From the NCBI GenBank assembly GCA_947587775.1, contig CANPYD010000002.1, forward strand, positions 1 through 31,213: a stretch of 31,213 nucleotides of DNA. Reading direction: 5' to 3'. This DNA is from an uncultured Clostridia bacterium. GTDB lineage: Bacteria > Bacillota > Clostridia > Christensenellales > Borkfalkiaceae. Below the pieces are notes generated by a model that worked only from the letters and a program-made list of their open reading frames with translations, ran no database searches and was not told the DNA's origin. Positions 1 to 6,615 of the stretch are shown here, one piece after another; the first letter of the stretch is position 1; each line of letters opens with the position of its first letter. The position numbers were made by a program, and so were the translations under genes.

Positions 1-132
1 ATTACCCCCCCCGGTCAACTGTTTTGAGGTATAAAACTGAAATTTTATCCATTTTTATTCATTATTATTTCTTATGGTTACTATAAGTTTTACTAAGTCT
101 TGCTTATGTTACTTGTTTTTTGCCATCGAAAA

Positions 133-158
133 CCCCCTCGGGATCGCTCCCGAGGGGG
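133..158 (-). terminator. Perfect 11-bp hairpin, likely intrinsic terminator
   Basis: CCCCCTCGGGA and TCCCGAGGGGG pair perfectly around the loop TCGC. Read on the minus strand the stem is followed by TTTTCG, a short T tract. On the plus strand the next bases are TAAGTTG, so leftward termination fits better. It lies about 410 bp beyond the rho stop codon and could end the rho operon transcript, or serve a gene left of the window. Confidence 0.6.
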
Positions 159-182
159 TAAGTTGTGAACATACGTTATGGT

Positions 183-254
183 GCCCCGCGCGCATTCTAT
201 TTGCACTAAGCGCGGCACGCCCCGTGCGCATTCTTATTACACTAAGCACGGCAC
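183..254. repeat. Tandem pair of 36-bp hairpin repeats
   Basis: Two adjacent 36-bp units (183-218 and 219-254) are identical at 31 positions. Each can fold a six-pair stem around a loop of about 18 nt. The first stem is CCGCGC with GCGCGG; the second is CCGTGC with GCACGG. The C-G pair of the first unit has become a T-A pair in the second, a compensatory change on both sides of the stem. That suggests the fold, not just the sequence, has been kept. There are only two units and no spacer variation, so it is not a CRISPR array. Confidence 0.7.
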
Positions 255-560
255 GAGCGGGCACCGCCCGCGAAGTAGCGCCGCCCTTGGCGCGAAGTAG
301 CGCAGTCGAACCATCACTTTATTATAATGCGGTGACCCTTCGACAAGCTCAGGGTGACGTGATCAGAGCCATTGCCCACCCCCTACCCCCCTCCTTAGGA
401 GGGGGTAGGCACGCGGGGCAGGGTGGGAATGACACCCCCTCAGTCGCGCAAGGGCGCGCGACAGCTCCAACACAAGGCACGCCCTTCGGGTGCCCTCAAG
501 GGGGCGCCGAGAGGAACGAGGCGTGACAGCTCCCCCCCAAAGGGGGTAGGCCTTAAGGAC
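255..560. repeat. Gene-free cluster of GC-rich inverted and direct repeats
   Basis: Together with 1-254 this is the only stretch over 300 bp without a believable gene. The 13-mer CGCGAAGTAGCGC occurs at 269-281 and 291-303. A near-palindrome with CCCTTCGACAAGCTCAGGG at its core lies near 332-359. A nested stem spans 375-427: outer CCCACCC with GGGTGGG, inner arms around 383-408. GTCGCGC pairs with GCGCGAC at 443-462, and GGCAC with GTGCC near 476-494. The C-run/G-run pair near 530-549 follows rho. The mosaic looks like accumulated interspersed intergenic repeats. The open frame across 74-526 is low-complexity translation of these repeats. Confidence 0.6.
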
Positions 561-567
561 TGCCCGC

Positions 568-2025
568 TCAGACGCCTTTGAAGATCTTCAGCCATTCGGG
601 CAGGCGGGAAATGAATTCTGCGTTGTCGGACGTGCGTTTCATCATGTCGAGAAGTCCGTGGACGTTCTCCGTCAGTCCCCTCTCGCGCATTTTGTAGACG
701 CAGGACAGTTCCTCTTCCGAAAGAAGAAGCTCCTCTTTTCTCGTCCCCGAACGGCGGATATCGACGGCGGGGAAGATCCGCCGCTCCGCAAGCTCGCGGG
801 AGAGGAAAATATCCGCATTGCCCGTTCCCTTAAACTCCTCGTAAATGATATCGTCCATACGGCTTCCCGTTTCCACGAGCGCGGTCGCAAGGATGGTGAG
901 GCTTCCCCCTTCCACGGTATTCCGGGCCGCGCCGAAGAAGCGTTTCGGTTCGGCGAGCGCTCCCGCGTCAAGCCCGCCCGAAAGTGTTTTGCCGGTGCTC
1001 TCCGTTACATAATTGTACGCGCGCGTGAGCTTTGTGAGCGAATCGAGCAGGATCACGACGTCCTTTCCGAGCTCGACAAGCCGCTTTGCGTGCTCCACGG
1101 TGAGTTCTGCGGCGCGCACATGGTGATCTGCGGTTTCATCGAACGTCGAATAGACTACATGCGCATCGGGGACGCTCATCCTGAAATCGGTGACCTCTTC
1201 CGGCCGCTCGTCGATCAGGAGAACGATGACCTCGATGTCCGTATGATTCTCGCAGAGCGCACGGGCGATGTTCTTCAAAAGAGTCGTCTTTCCCGCTTTG
1301 GGCGGGGCAATGATGAGTCCGCGCTGTCCGCGGCCGATCGGGACGAACAGATCGAGAAGTCTGAGGGAAAGTTCCGAATTATTCTTGGAAAGATGAATTT
1401 TTTGGTCTGCATACTGCGCCGTCAGCACATCGAACAGCGGGCGGGCCTCATAAGTGCCCTGTACGAGCCCGTTGACCGTCCCGAGGACATCCATGGCGGG
1501 AGAATCGTTCTTTTGGCGGGGCGTCGCCGTGCAAGTCACAAGATCCCCTTCCCTGAGTTTCAGATTATGAATGGCGGGTGCGGAGATGAACACGTCGCTG
1601 CCGTCATTGGAAGGCTGGCAGTTTCTGGCGCGCAGGAACCCGTATCCCCCTCCCGTGATCTCAAGAATGCCCCTATAAACGACCTGATCGTCCGGGGAGA
1701 CATAGCGGGCGGCTTCTGGGGACAATACAAAGAGCTCTTTCTTTGTGTCCGCCTCAAACATCCGCTTGATCCGCTGCAACCGCTCCGTGACGGAGGGATC
1801 AAGATAATTCTGCTTGGGCGGCGCGCCGCGGTTTGATTTCGGCACGGGAAGAGCACGTCCCGTCAGAATATTGACGATCGCCTCCACGAGCGCCTCTTTG
1901 TTCGTGGCGCTCGCCTGTGCCACACCGACGTTTCTGCCGACGATGCGAAGCGTCACAATGGGCAAGGTTTCCAAATACTGTTTATACGCCTCTGCTGCGG
2001 CGGTATTGCCTCTCTCTTCCATCAT
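568..2025 (-). CDS. rho: Transcription termination factor Rho
   Basis: Hexameric RNA-dependent ATPase that terminates transcription in the cytoplasm. The 485-residue protein has an N-terminal helical region (about 1-60), a cold-shock-like RNA-binding domain (about 115-170, including GYGFLR) and a RecA-type motor. Its Walker A is APPKAGKTT (about 240-248). [12 protein letters not shown] (269-280) and the Q/R-loop stretch [12 protein letters not shown] to the GTGN near 401 are near-identical to the Rho consensus. The start is ATG at 2025, two nucleotides after the stop of the upstream hydrolase gene; the ribosome-binding GGAG lies inside that gene's end, so translation is probably coupled. An adjacent second ATG is possible. 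It is the last gene of a three-gene operon. Identity is certain; the long GC-rich region beyond it is unusual. Confidence 0.97.
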   Translation of the reverse strand: MMEERGNTAAAEAYKQYLETLPIVTLRIVGRNVGVAQASATNKEALVEAIVNILTGRALPVPKSNRGAPPKQNYLDPSVTERLQRIKRMFEADTKKELFVLSPEAARYVSPDDQVVYRGILEITGGGYGFLRARNCQPSNDGSDVFISAPAIHNLKLREGDLVTCTATPRQKNDSPAMDVLGTVNGLVQGTYEARPLFDVLTAQYADQKIHLSKNNSELSLRLLDLFVPIGRGQRGLIIAPPKAGKTTLLKNIARALCENHTDIEVIVLLIDERPEEVTDFRMSVPDAHVVYSTFDETADHHVRAAELTVEHAKRLVELGKDVVILLDSLTKLTRAYNYVTESTGKTLSGGLDAGALAEPKRFFGAARNTVEGGSLTILATALVETGSRMDDIIYEEFKGTGNADIFLSRELAERRIFPAVDIRRSGTRKEELLLSEEELSCVYKMRERGLTENVHGLLDMMKRTSDNAEFISRLPEWLKIFKGV

Positions 2026-2027
2026 AT

Positions 2028-2660
2028 TTAACTACGCTCCATGATGATAATTTTCTTTTCCTTTTTGAGCTCGCCCTGCTGCAACACGACTTCGCTCATT
2101 CTCTCCGCCTTTGCCTGTACGCAGGCAAGGAACTGTTTTTCGTCCGAAACGTCCACCTTCAGTCCCTTTACCTTGAAGTGCATCGGGATGACGACGGAGG
2201 GAGAAACATGCCTTACGATTTCCGCAGCTTCCGCGCCGTCGATCGTATAATTTCCGCCGACAGGGAGAAGCAAGACGTCGGGACTGCCGATCCGCCCGAG
2301 CAGATCCGCCGAAAGTTTTTCGCCGAGATCGCCCAAGTGACAGATGCGGATCCCGTCCATCACGAACGAAAAAATGAGATTATTTCCCCGTTTGCGCCCG
2401 CCGACATCGTCGTGAAAGCTCTCCTTCGCCTCGATCCCGATCCCGCGGAAGAGATAGTTCCCCGCACGGTCGAAGACAGCGGGAGATCCGCCGACCGCAC
2501 CGATATTGCAATGGTCGTAATGGCTGTGGCTCACCGTGACAGCGTCAGCACGCAGCACGGGAAAATCAAGCCCGATATCCCCATAGGGATCCGTGACAAT
2601 GGCCGTCCCCGCGCTGTCCGTAAGCAGAAAGCACGAGTGCCCGATATAACGTATTTTCAT
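2028..2660 (-). CDS. Metallo-beta-lactamase-fold metal-dependent hydrolase (UlaG-like, COG2220 type)
   Basis: A 210-residue zinc-hydrolase-fold protein. The metal motif HSHYDH is at 45-50, with further likely ligands at H83, D111 (HLGD) and H161 (PMHFK). GGNYTIDGAEA (135-145) is characteristic of the UlaG-like/COG2220 branch of the superfamily. There is no signal peptide, so it should be cytoplasmic. The substrate cannot be inferred; family members act on lactones, phosphoesters or nucleic-acid-like substrates. Its ATG overlaps the stop of the DUF1934 gene upstream (ATGA) and its stop is two bases from rho, so all three are probably co-transcribed and translationally coupled. The last residues (ELKKEKKIIIMERS) are a charged tail. 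Confidence 0.85.
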   Translation of the reverse strand: MKIRYIGHSCFLLTDSAGTAIVTDPYGDIGLDFPVLRADAVTVSHSHYDHCNIGAVGGSPAVFDRAGNYLFRGIGIEAKESFHDDVGGRKRGNNLIFSFVMDGIRICHLGDLGEKLSADLLGRIGSPDVLLLPVGGNYTIDGAEAAEIVRHVSPSVVIPMHFKVKGLKVDVSDEKQFLACVQAKAERMSEVVLQQGELKKEKKIIIMERS

Positions 2661-3049
2661 GTGTCCTCCGAAATACCTTGAATCAAAACAGAAAGCCGAA
2701 ACTTTTGTAAAACTTTACCGAAATCAAGAACGTAAGCAAGCGCAACCGTAAGTCCGTCCGAAAAACGATCGACGGAATAAGTCTCCGTAAAGAGTGGAAT
2801 CTTTGCTGCCGCGCCGCCACTTTCAATTGTGAAGAAAGACTTTTGTCCCGCAGAAAATTCTGCCGAAAGCTCGCTTGAACCGAACCGCCGCATCAAAAGA
2901 CGGTCACCAAAAATTTCAAGCGTACCCGTATCTCCCTCGATCGGATATCGTATGCCGACGCCTCCCGGGGGAAAGAGCGGAATGCACGGCGCTTCAAATA
3001 CCGATTTTTCTCCCTCCGTCTCCGTAAAGATCTTAACTTTCGCATTCAT
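2657..3049 (-). CDS. DUF1934 (YwiB-like) beta-barrel protein
   Basis: A 130-residue small protein matching the DUF1934/YwiB pattern. The N-terminal part includes a predicted strand pair with IRYPIEGDTGTLEIFGDRLLMRRFG. The C-terminal half ends with FTETYSVDRFSDGLTVALAYVLDF, resembling the calycin-like barrel core of YwiB. Function is unknown in the family. It is first in the operon with the hydrolase and rho. The start at 3049 follows a TATAAT box by seven nucleotides and has no Shine-Dalgarno sequence, so the mRNA is predicted to be leaderless. No alternative in-frame ATG exists before residue 53. The family call is from memory of YwiB, not a search. Confidence 0.75.
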   Translation of the reverse strand: MNAKVKIFTETEGEKSVFEAPCIPLFPPGGVGIRYPIEGDTGTLEIFGDRLLMRRFGSSELSAEFSAGQKSFFTIESGGAAAKIPLFTETYSVDRFSDGLTVALAYVLDFGKVLQKFRLSVLIQGISEDT

Positions 3050-3050
3050 C

Positions 3051-3085
3051 TGTTCTATTATAGAACAAATTTTAAGACTTGTAAA
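3051..3085 (-). promoter_or_regulatory. Sigma-A promoter of the DUF1934-hydrolase-rho operon with a palindrome over the -10 box
   Basis: Read on the minus strand: -35 TTTACA (3080-3085), a 17-bp spacer and -10 TATAAT (3057-3062). The ATG begins seven nucleotides after the -10, so +1 falls at 3050 or 3049. The -10 sits inside the perfect inverted repeat TGTTCTAT-A-ATAGAACA (3051-3067), a plausible operator for a dimeric repressor. It does not match the Bacillus SOS box. Confidence 0.75.
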
Positions 3086-3148
3086 CCATTTTGCGGAAAT
3101 TTATTCCAATGAAAAAAATTAACGATAAATCTCGCAAATGTTGAAAAT

Positions 3149-3179
3149 TGATAGTATTATGTCACACATAGTACTTCGT
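3149..3179. repeat. 31-bp palindromic repeat, copy 1
   Basis: Intergenic copy of the window-wide palindrome, centred on A at 3164. The right arm CACATAGTACTTCGT differs from the ideal arm by one base. The left arm ends TATTATGTC and is more degenerate at its outer end. It lies between the 3' end of the metallopeptidase gene and the promoter of the rho operon. Confidence 0.8.
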
Positions 3180-3199
3180 TAAACGCGGATTTATGGAAA

Positions 3200-3886
3200 T
3201 TATAGACAATGCATTACCCATCGATACCCCTTCAAGGCGTTTCTGCGCGCCCGATAGTCGGGAACGATTTTTTCAACTTCCCGCCAAAAGAGAGCTCCGT
3301 GGTTCATCTGTCTTGTATGGCAAAGCTCATGCGCGGCAAGATAGTATAAAAGATCCTCCGTCAAAAACGCGGCGCGGAAGGAATAGGTGATGTTCCCCTT
3401 TGAACTGCAAACGCCCCATCTGCTCCGCGCGGAGCCGATCCGCACATTTGCAACATGGAAGCCGAACTTTTCCGCGATCTCCCGCGTGATCTTTTCCATA
3501 TATGTCCTCATTTCCCGTTTGAGAAGCGCAATGAGCGCCTTTTCCCTTCCCTCTTCTGGCAAAAACAGCACATATTCGTCGAGCCGCGCCCTTCCGCATG
3601 CGATCGTCCGCTCCTTCCCGAAGAGACTGATCCTCGCACCGTCCGAGAACTCGGGCGTCCGTGCCTCCGCCGAAAGATTCTTCGCAAGCCAGCGCTTGTG
3701 ATTTTCAAGAAAATCCAGCAGTTTGCCGTCATCCATCCAAAGAGGAGCGCGAAGGACGATCTTTCCGCCTCTGACGCTCAGAACGATGCTCTTTCTTTGC
3801 TTCCGCTCGACAGTAACTTCGTTCGAATCGAAAATAATTTTTCCGATTGTCACATTTTTTCGTCCTTTTTCGCCATTTGAATGCAT
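3200..3886 (-). CDS. YgjP-like (DUF45) M48-type metallopeptidase
   Basis: A 228-residue predicted zinc metallopeptidase of the YgjP/DUF45 (COG1451) family. The catalytic motif HELCH is at 186-190. The following TRQMNHGALFW (191-201) supplies H196, and PDYRARR (209-215) completes the family signature. SRWGVCSSKGNI (155-166) is the conserved stretch before the active site. No signal peptide or membrane segment is seen, so it is cytoplasmic; substrates are unknown. The start at 3886 has AGGAG eight bases upstream. The longer open frame reaching 4348 runs antisense into aroA and is not credible. It diverges from aroA across only 39 bp. Confidence 0.85.
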   Translation of the reverse strand: MHSNGEKGRKNVTIGKIIFDSNEVTVERKQRKSIVLSVRGGKIVLRAPLWMDDGKLLDFLENHKRWLAKNLSAEARTPEFSDGARISLFGKERTIACGRARLDEYVLFLPEEGREKALIALLKREMRTYMEKITREIAEKFGFHVANVRIGSARSRWGVCSSKGNITYSFRAAFLTEDLLYYLAAHELCHTRQMNHGALFWREVEKIVPDYRARRNALKGYRWVMHCL

Positions 3887-3890
3887 TTTG

Positions 3891-3919
3891 TTGACTCCTT
3901 TCCGAGAAAGTGCTATCAT
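3891..3919 (+). promoter_or_regulatory. Sigma-A promoter of aroA placing +1 at the ATG
   Basis: -35 TTGACT (3891-3896), 17-bp spacer, -10 TATCAT (3914-3919). The ATG is exactly six nucleotides later at 3926, so A of ATG is the expected transcription start. No ribosome-binding site lies between. This predicts a leaderless aroA mRNA. Confidence 0.75.
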
Positions 3920-3925
3920 ATCCCT

Positions 3926-5182
3926 ATGAATTTTTACAGTGTAAAACCGCTGAAAACAAGGGAGATCAGCGTCCGCGTACCGGCATCCAAGAGTATATTG
4001 AACCGCGCGCTGCTGCTCTCCGCGCTCACCGACGGAGATACCCGCCTGATTTGCAACGATTACGGTGAAGATACCGAAGCGCTCCTTTCGGCGCTTGCCG
4101 CGCTCGGGATCCGCTATGAAATACTGCCCGACGGACTCCTCGTTCACGGCGGGAAAATTTCCCCGCAGGCGACGCTCGACGTCGCGGGCGCAGGAACTGC
4201 GGCACGTTTTTTGACGGCGATCCTTGCATTCCGCGGCGGGGCATATGAACTTCGGGCCTCCGCGCAGATGGAACGCCGCCCCATGGAGATCATTCCCGCC
4301 TTGCGTTCGCTCGGTGCAACCATCGAATGCCTCAAAGCGGAGGGTCATTTTCCCTTCCGCCTTTCATCCAACGGCGTCCGCGCTGTCAGAGCGGCAATCG
4401 GAACAGATATGAGCACGCAATATGCGAGCGGGCTCATGCTTGCGGCGGCGTTGGGGAATACCCCTTTCACCGTTGAACTCACGGGAAGCCGCACGGCGGG
4501 AAGCTATCTGAAAATGACTGCGGAGCTCATCCGTCGGTTCGGCGGCGGTTGCGAGCGGGTGCAGGACGGCTTTTTCATCACTCCGATCGAACGTGCTCCC
4601 GACTGCTTCGAAGTGGAGCCCGATCTTTCCGGGGCGTGCTATTTTTATGCGATCTCCCTTCTCTGCGGCGCGAAAGTGCTCGTCGAGGGCGTTCATGAAA
4701 ACACATTGCAGGGCGATATCCGCTTTTTGCGTCTCCTCGGTTCCAAGGGCGTACGGATCAAGGATACCGAAGACGGGATCGTGGCAGACGGCACCCGCCT
4801 CCCGTTCTACAACGGCATCGACGAAGACATGCGCGACTATGCCGATCAAACGCTGACCGTCGCCGCGCTTGCCGCGTTTGCCGAATCCCCGTCCATCCTC
4901 AGGAATGTTTCCCACATCCGTACGCAGGAATGCGACAGAGTGAGCGCCGTGATCGAAAATCTCAACGCCCTGGGTGCGCACGCTTTTACGAACGGAGACG
5001 ATATCTTCATCGAACCCGCCCCTCTGCACCCCGCGCAGATCAAAACGTATGACGACCACCGCGTCGCCATGGCATTTTCGCTCATCGGGCTTCGGCAGGA
5101 AGGGGTTGAGATCGAAAACCCCGAATGTTGCAAAAAGACATTTCCGCGCTACTTTGATCTGCTCGACAAGATCACGGAGTAA
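3926..5182 (+). CDS. aroA: 3-phosphoshikimate 1-carboxyvinyltransferase (EPSP synthase)
   Basis: Transfers enolpyruvyl from PEP to shikimate-3-phosphate, the sixth step of the shikimate pathway. The 418-residue length is normal. PASKS (19-23) carries the active-site lysine K22. AGAGTAARFLTA (87-98) is the PEP-binding loop. RRPM (117-120), DYADQT (304-309), RTQECDR (332-338) and YDDHRVAM (375-382) follow in order. The family usually has RxKE(S/T)DR where this protein reads RTQECDR; the glutamate is kept but the lysine is glutamine. The start MNFYSV is set by the promoter six bases upstream; the longer frame from 3881 runs into the divergent gene. It is monocistronic, ending at a strong terminator. 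The shikimate-kinase-like gene of this window is 12 kb away. Confidence 0.95.
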   Translation: MNFYSVKPLKTREISVRVPASKSILNRALLLSALTDGDTRLICNDYGEDTEALLSALAALGIRYEILPDGLLVHGGKISPQATLDVAGAGTAARFLTAILAFRGGAYELRASAQMERRPMEIIPALRSLGATIECLKAEGHFPFRLSSNGVRAVRAAIGTDMSTQYASGLMLAAALGNTPFTVELTGSRTAGSYLKMTAELIRRFGGGCERVQDGFFITPIERAPDCFEVEPDLSGACYFYAISLLCGAKVLVEGVHENTLQGDIRFLRLLGSKGVRIKDTEDGIVADGTRLPFYNGIDEDMRDYADQTLTVAALAAFAESPSILRNVSHIRTQECDRVSAVIENLNALGAHAFTNGDDIFIEPAPLHPAQIKTYDDHRVAMAFSLIGLRQEGVEIENPECCKKTFPRYFDLLDKITE

Positions 5183-5185
5183 AAC

Positions 5186-5219
5186 AAAACGGTGGGAACT
5201 CCCGCCGTTTTCTTCTATT
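5186..5219. terminator. Bidirectional terminator between aroA and the metal regulator
   Basis: AAAACGGTGGG (5186-5196) pairs with CCCGCCGTTTT (5201-5211) through an AACT loop, allowing one G-T pair. It is followed by TCTTCTATTTTT on the plus strand and carries an A/T tract on the other side too. It sits between convergent genes and overlaps the last codons of the minus-strand gene. Confidence 0.85.
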
Positions 5220-5577
5220 TTTCAAGAAATTTTTTTAAGATCTCAAATAATTCATCGGAGATGACGTGTTCCACGCGGCAGGCGTTGTCCTCGGCAAGTT
5301 TCCTGTCCGCGCCCATCTGCATGAACACTTCGGTAAACACACGGTGCTTTTCGTAGACATCTTCCGCCTTCTTCTGCCCCTTCGGCGTAAGCGTGATCTC
5401 GCCGTTCGGATCGATGGCAATCAAACCCCTTTTCAAGAGAAGATTGACGGCGCGCGAGACGCTCGATTTCGCATAGCCGAGCTCTTCCACGACGTCAACG
5501 GAGCGCACCGAGGCGCGCCGCGTTCTCAGGAGCAAAATTGTCTCGAGATACATCTCTTCCGATTCGTGCGTTTGCAT
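5215..5577 (-). CDS. Short DtxR-family metal-dependent transcriptional repressor
   Basis: A 120-residue protein: winged helix-turn-helix (about 5-65, recognition region YAKSSVSRAVNLLLKRG), then a metal-binding/dimerisation domain. There is no C-terminal SH3-like domain. By comparison with DtxR, the primary-site residues read M9 (SEEMYLETI), C100, E103 and H104 (ACRVEHVISDE), and H78 (EKHR) matches an ancillary ligand. MntR instead has Asp and Glu at the Met and Cys positions. So an iron-type sensor is more likely than a manganese one, by inference only. I choose the ATG at 5577 because GAGGGG precedes it; an in-frame ATG at 5589 is possible. No transporter gene is adjacent, so its targets lie elsewhere. 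Confidence 0.85.
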   Translation of the reverse strand: MQTHESEEMYLETILLLRTRRASVRSVDVVEELGYAKSSVSRAVNLLLKRGLIAIDPNGEITLTPKGQKKAEDVYEKHRVFTEVFMQMGADRKLAEDNACRVEHVISDELFEILKKFLEK

Positions 5578-5600
5578 ACTTCCCCTCATCCTTTGCTGTT

Positions 5601-5629
5601 ATTATACAACAAAAAATTGGATTTGTAAA
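5601..5629 (-). promoter_or_regulatory. Sigma-A promoter of the DtxR-family gene
   Basis: Minus strand: -35 TTTACA (5624-5629), 17-bp spacer, -10 TATAAT (5601-5606). The leader is short and contains the GAGGGG ribosome-binding site. Confidence 0.75.
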
Positions 5630-5701
5630 TACCGTTTTGAAAAATTCTCACTTTTTTGGTTTTTCTAACTCATCGTGCAGGCGAAAAGGCGCGACAAAAA
5701 C

Positions 5702-6169
5702 TCAATCCAAAAGCCCGTGCGTGCCAAGATAGGTGTAAAGGCCTTCGCAGCCCTCAAGAATGTCGCGGAAGGATTCGTCGAAATTCCCCGTATACCACGG
5801 GTCGGCGATCGGGCGCGGACGGTCGCTGAAATCAAGCAGCATTTTTACTTTATCCGCATTTCTCTCACCGACGATCCGCTTCATGTCCCTCACGTTCCAC
5901 ACATCCATCCCGATGAGCAGATCAAACACTTCTCCGTCCCTTGCCGTCATGAGCCTCGCGCGGTGCGGAACGAGCGGGATCCCCCGCGCACGCAGGCACT
6001 CCACAGTCCCTCTGTGAGGCGGGTTTCCGATCTCGTCGGTATGCGCCGCGGCGGAAGAGACGAGGACGCATCCGCCCTTTCCGCGACGAAAAAGAAGATC
6101 TGTCATGACGCTTTCCGCCATTGGCGAGCGACAAATATTTCCGTGACAAACAAACAAAATACTGTACAT
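5702..6169 (-). CDS. Low-molecular-weight protein-tyrosine phosphatase
   Basis: A 155-residue cytoplasmic phosphatase of the arsenate-reductase-like LMW-PTP fold. The P-loop CHGNICRS (8-15) gives the nucleophile C8 and R14. The general acid is D123 in DPWYTG (123-128), followed by the usual NFDESF. Family members dephosphorylate tyrosine or arginine phosphates; YwlE-type arginine phosphatases look similar and cannot be separated here. The start MYSILFVCHGN at 6169 is preceded by AGGA seven bases upstream; an extra in-frame start at 6187 is less likely. It diverges from the XRE regulator and has no obvious kinase partner nearby. Confidence 0.9.
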   Translation of the reverse strand: MYSILFVCHGNICRSPMAESVMTDLLFRRGKGGCVLVSSAAAHTDEIGNPPHRGTVECLRARGIPLVPHRARLMTARDGEVFDLLIGMDVWNVRDMKRIVGERNADKVKMLLDFSDRPRPIADPWYTGNFDESFRDILEGCEGLYTYLGTHGLLD

Positions 6170-6220
6170 TTTGTGTCCTATTTTCACAAGATTGTGTATT
6201 CCAATTTGTTAATTTTTGAT

Positions 6221-6307
6221 TTTATGATAAATTTAGTGATAATTTTTGTGAAAATGACAAAAATTTTATCAAAAACAGTTGCTTTTTATCATGATCTTTG
6301 TTATAAT
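6221..6307 (+). promoter_or_regulatory. AT-rich control region and promoter of the XRE gene
   Basis: -35 TTGCTT (6279-6284), 17-bp spacer, -10 TATAAT (6302-6307). The ATG at 6314 is exactly six bases later, so the mRNA is probably leaderless. Upstream, TTTATGATAAA (6221-6231) is a near-perfect inverted repeat. TTTATCATGATC lies in the promoter spacer. Such TTTATnATAAA-like sites could be operators for the XRE protein itself; this is a guess. Confidence 0.65.
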
Positions 6308-6313
6308 ACACAC

Positions 6314-6517
6314 ATGAAAATATTTTCAGAAAGACTTATGGAACTCAGGAAAGAGCGTGGTCTCTCACAGGCCACCGTGGCAAGAGATCTGAGTGTCAGT
6401 CTTGGCATCGTCTGCTATTGGGAGACGAACAAGAGTGATCCGACCGCTTCGAACATTGCAAAACTCGCGCGATATTTCAATGTGACAAGCGATTATTTGC
6501 TCGGACTCTCAGACTGA
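6314..6517 (+). CDS. Small XRE-family helix-turn-helix regulator
   Basis: A 67-residue protein that is essentially one Cro/C1-type DNA-binding domain. MKIFSERLMELRKERGLSQ begins helix 1; LSQATVARDLSVSLGIVCYWE is the helix-turn-helix, and NIAKLARYFNVTSDYLLGL is the conserved C-terminal part. No ligand or dimerisation domain follows, so it is a minimal repressor or activator. The start is fixed by the promoter whose -10 lies six bases upstream. It stands alone and diverges from the phosphatase gene. No toxin partner is evident. The AT-rich upstream repeats suggest autoregulation. Confidence 0.9.
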   Translation: MKIFSERLMELRKERGLSQATVARDLSVSLGIVCYWETNKSDPTASNIAKLARYFNVTSDYLLGLSD

Positions 6518-6588
6518 TTTTTTTCACTGCTTCAATCCCCCCCTTTTTTGAAAGCATTGTCCGATCTTTCGTGGAAAAAATCCAACCG

Positions 6589-6615
6589 ATCCGCTTACGG
6601 GCGGATTTTATTTTG
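6589..6615 (+). terminator. Weak terminator after the XRE gene
   Basis: ATCCGC (6589-6594) pairs with GCGGAT (6601-6606) around TTACGG, followed by TTTATTTT. The stem is only six pairs and overlaps the end of the converging M50-like gene. Confidence 0.5.

Noticed and set aside
183..254. CRISPR array
   Set aside because: Only two directly abutting units, no spacers and no cas genes.
74..526. Open frame of 150 codons on the plus strand in the gene-free left end
   Set aside because: The translation is a patchwork of repeat-derived peptides (for example GNDTPSVAQGRAT) with no domain and no ribosome-binding site; it covers the terminator and the hairpin repeats.
658..1836. Long plus-strand frame antisense to rho, and similar long antisense frames over aroA (4364-5059), rnr (18172-19362) and dnaX (23875-25023)
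   Set aside because: They mirror well-identified genes, have no recognisable motifs, and are expected by-products of GC-rich third codon positions.
3051..3067. LexA/SOS box
   Set aside because: The dyad TGTTCTAT/ATAGAACA lacks the GAAC-N4-GTTC order of the Firmicute SOS box.
3887..4348. N-terminal extension of the YgjP-like gene into aroA
   Set aside because: It is antisense to aroA, and a good AGGAG-supported ATG exists at 3886.
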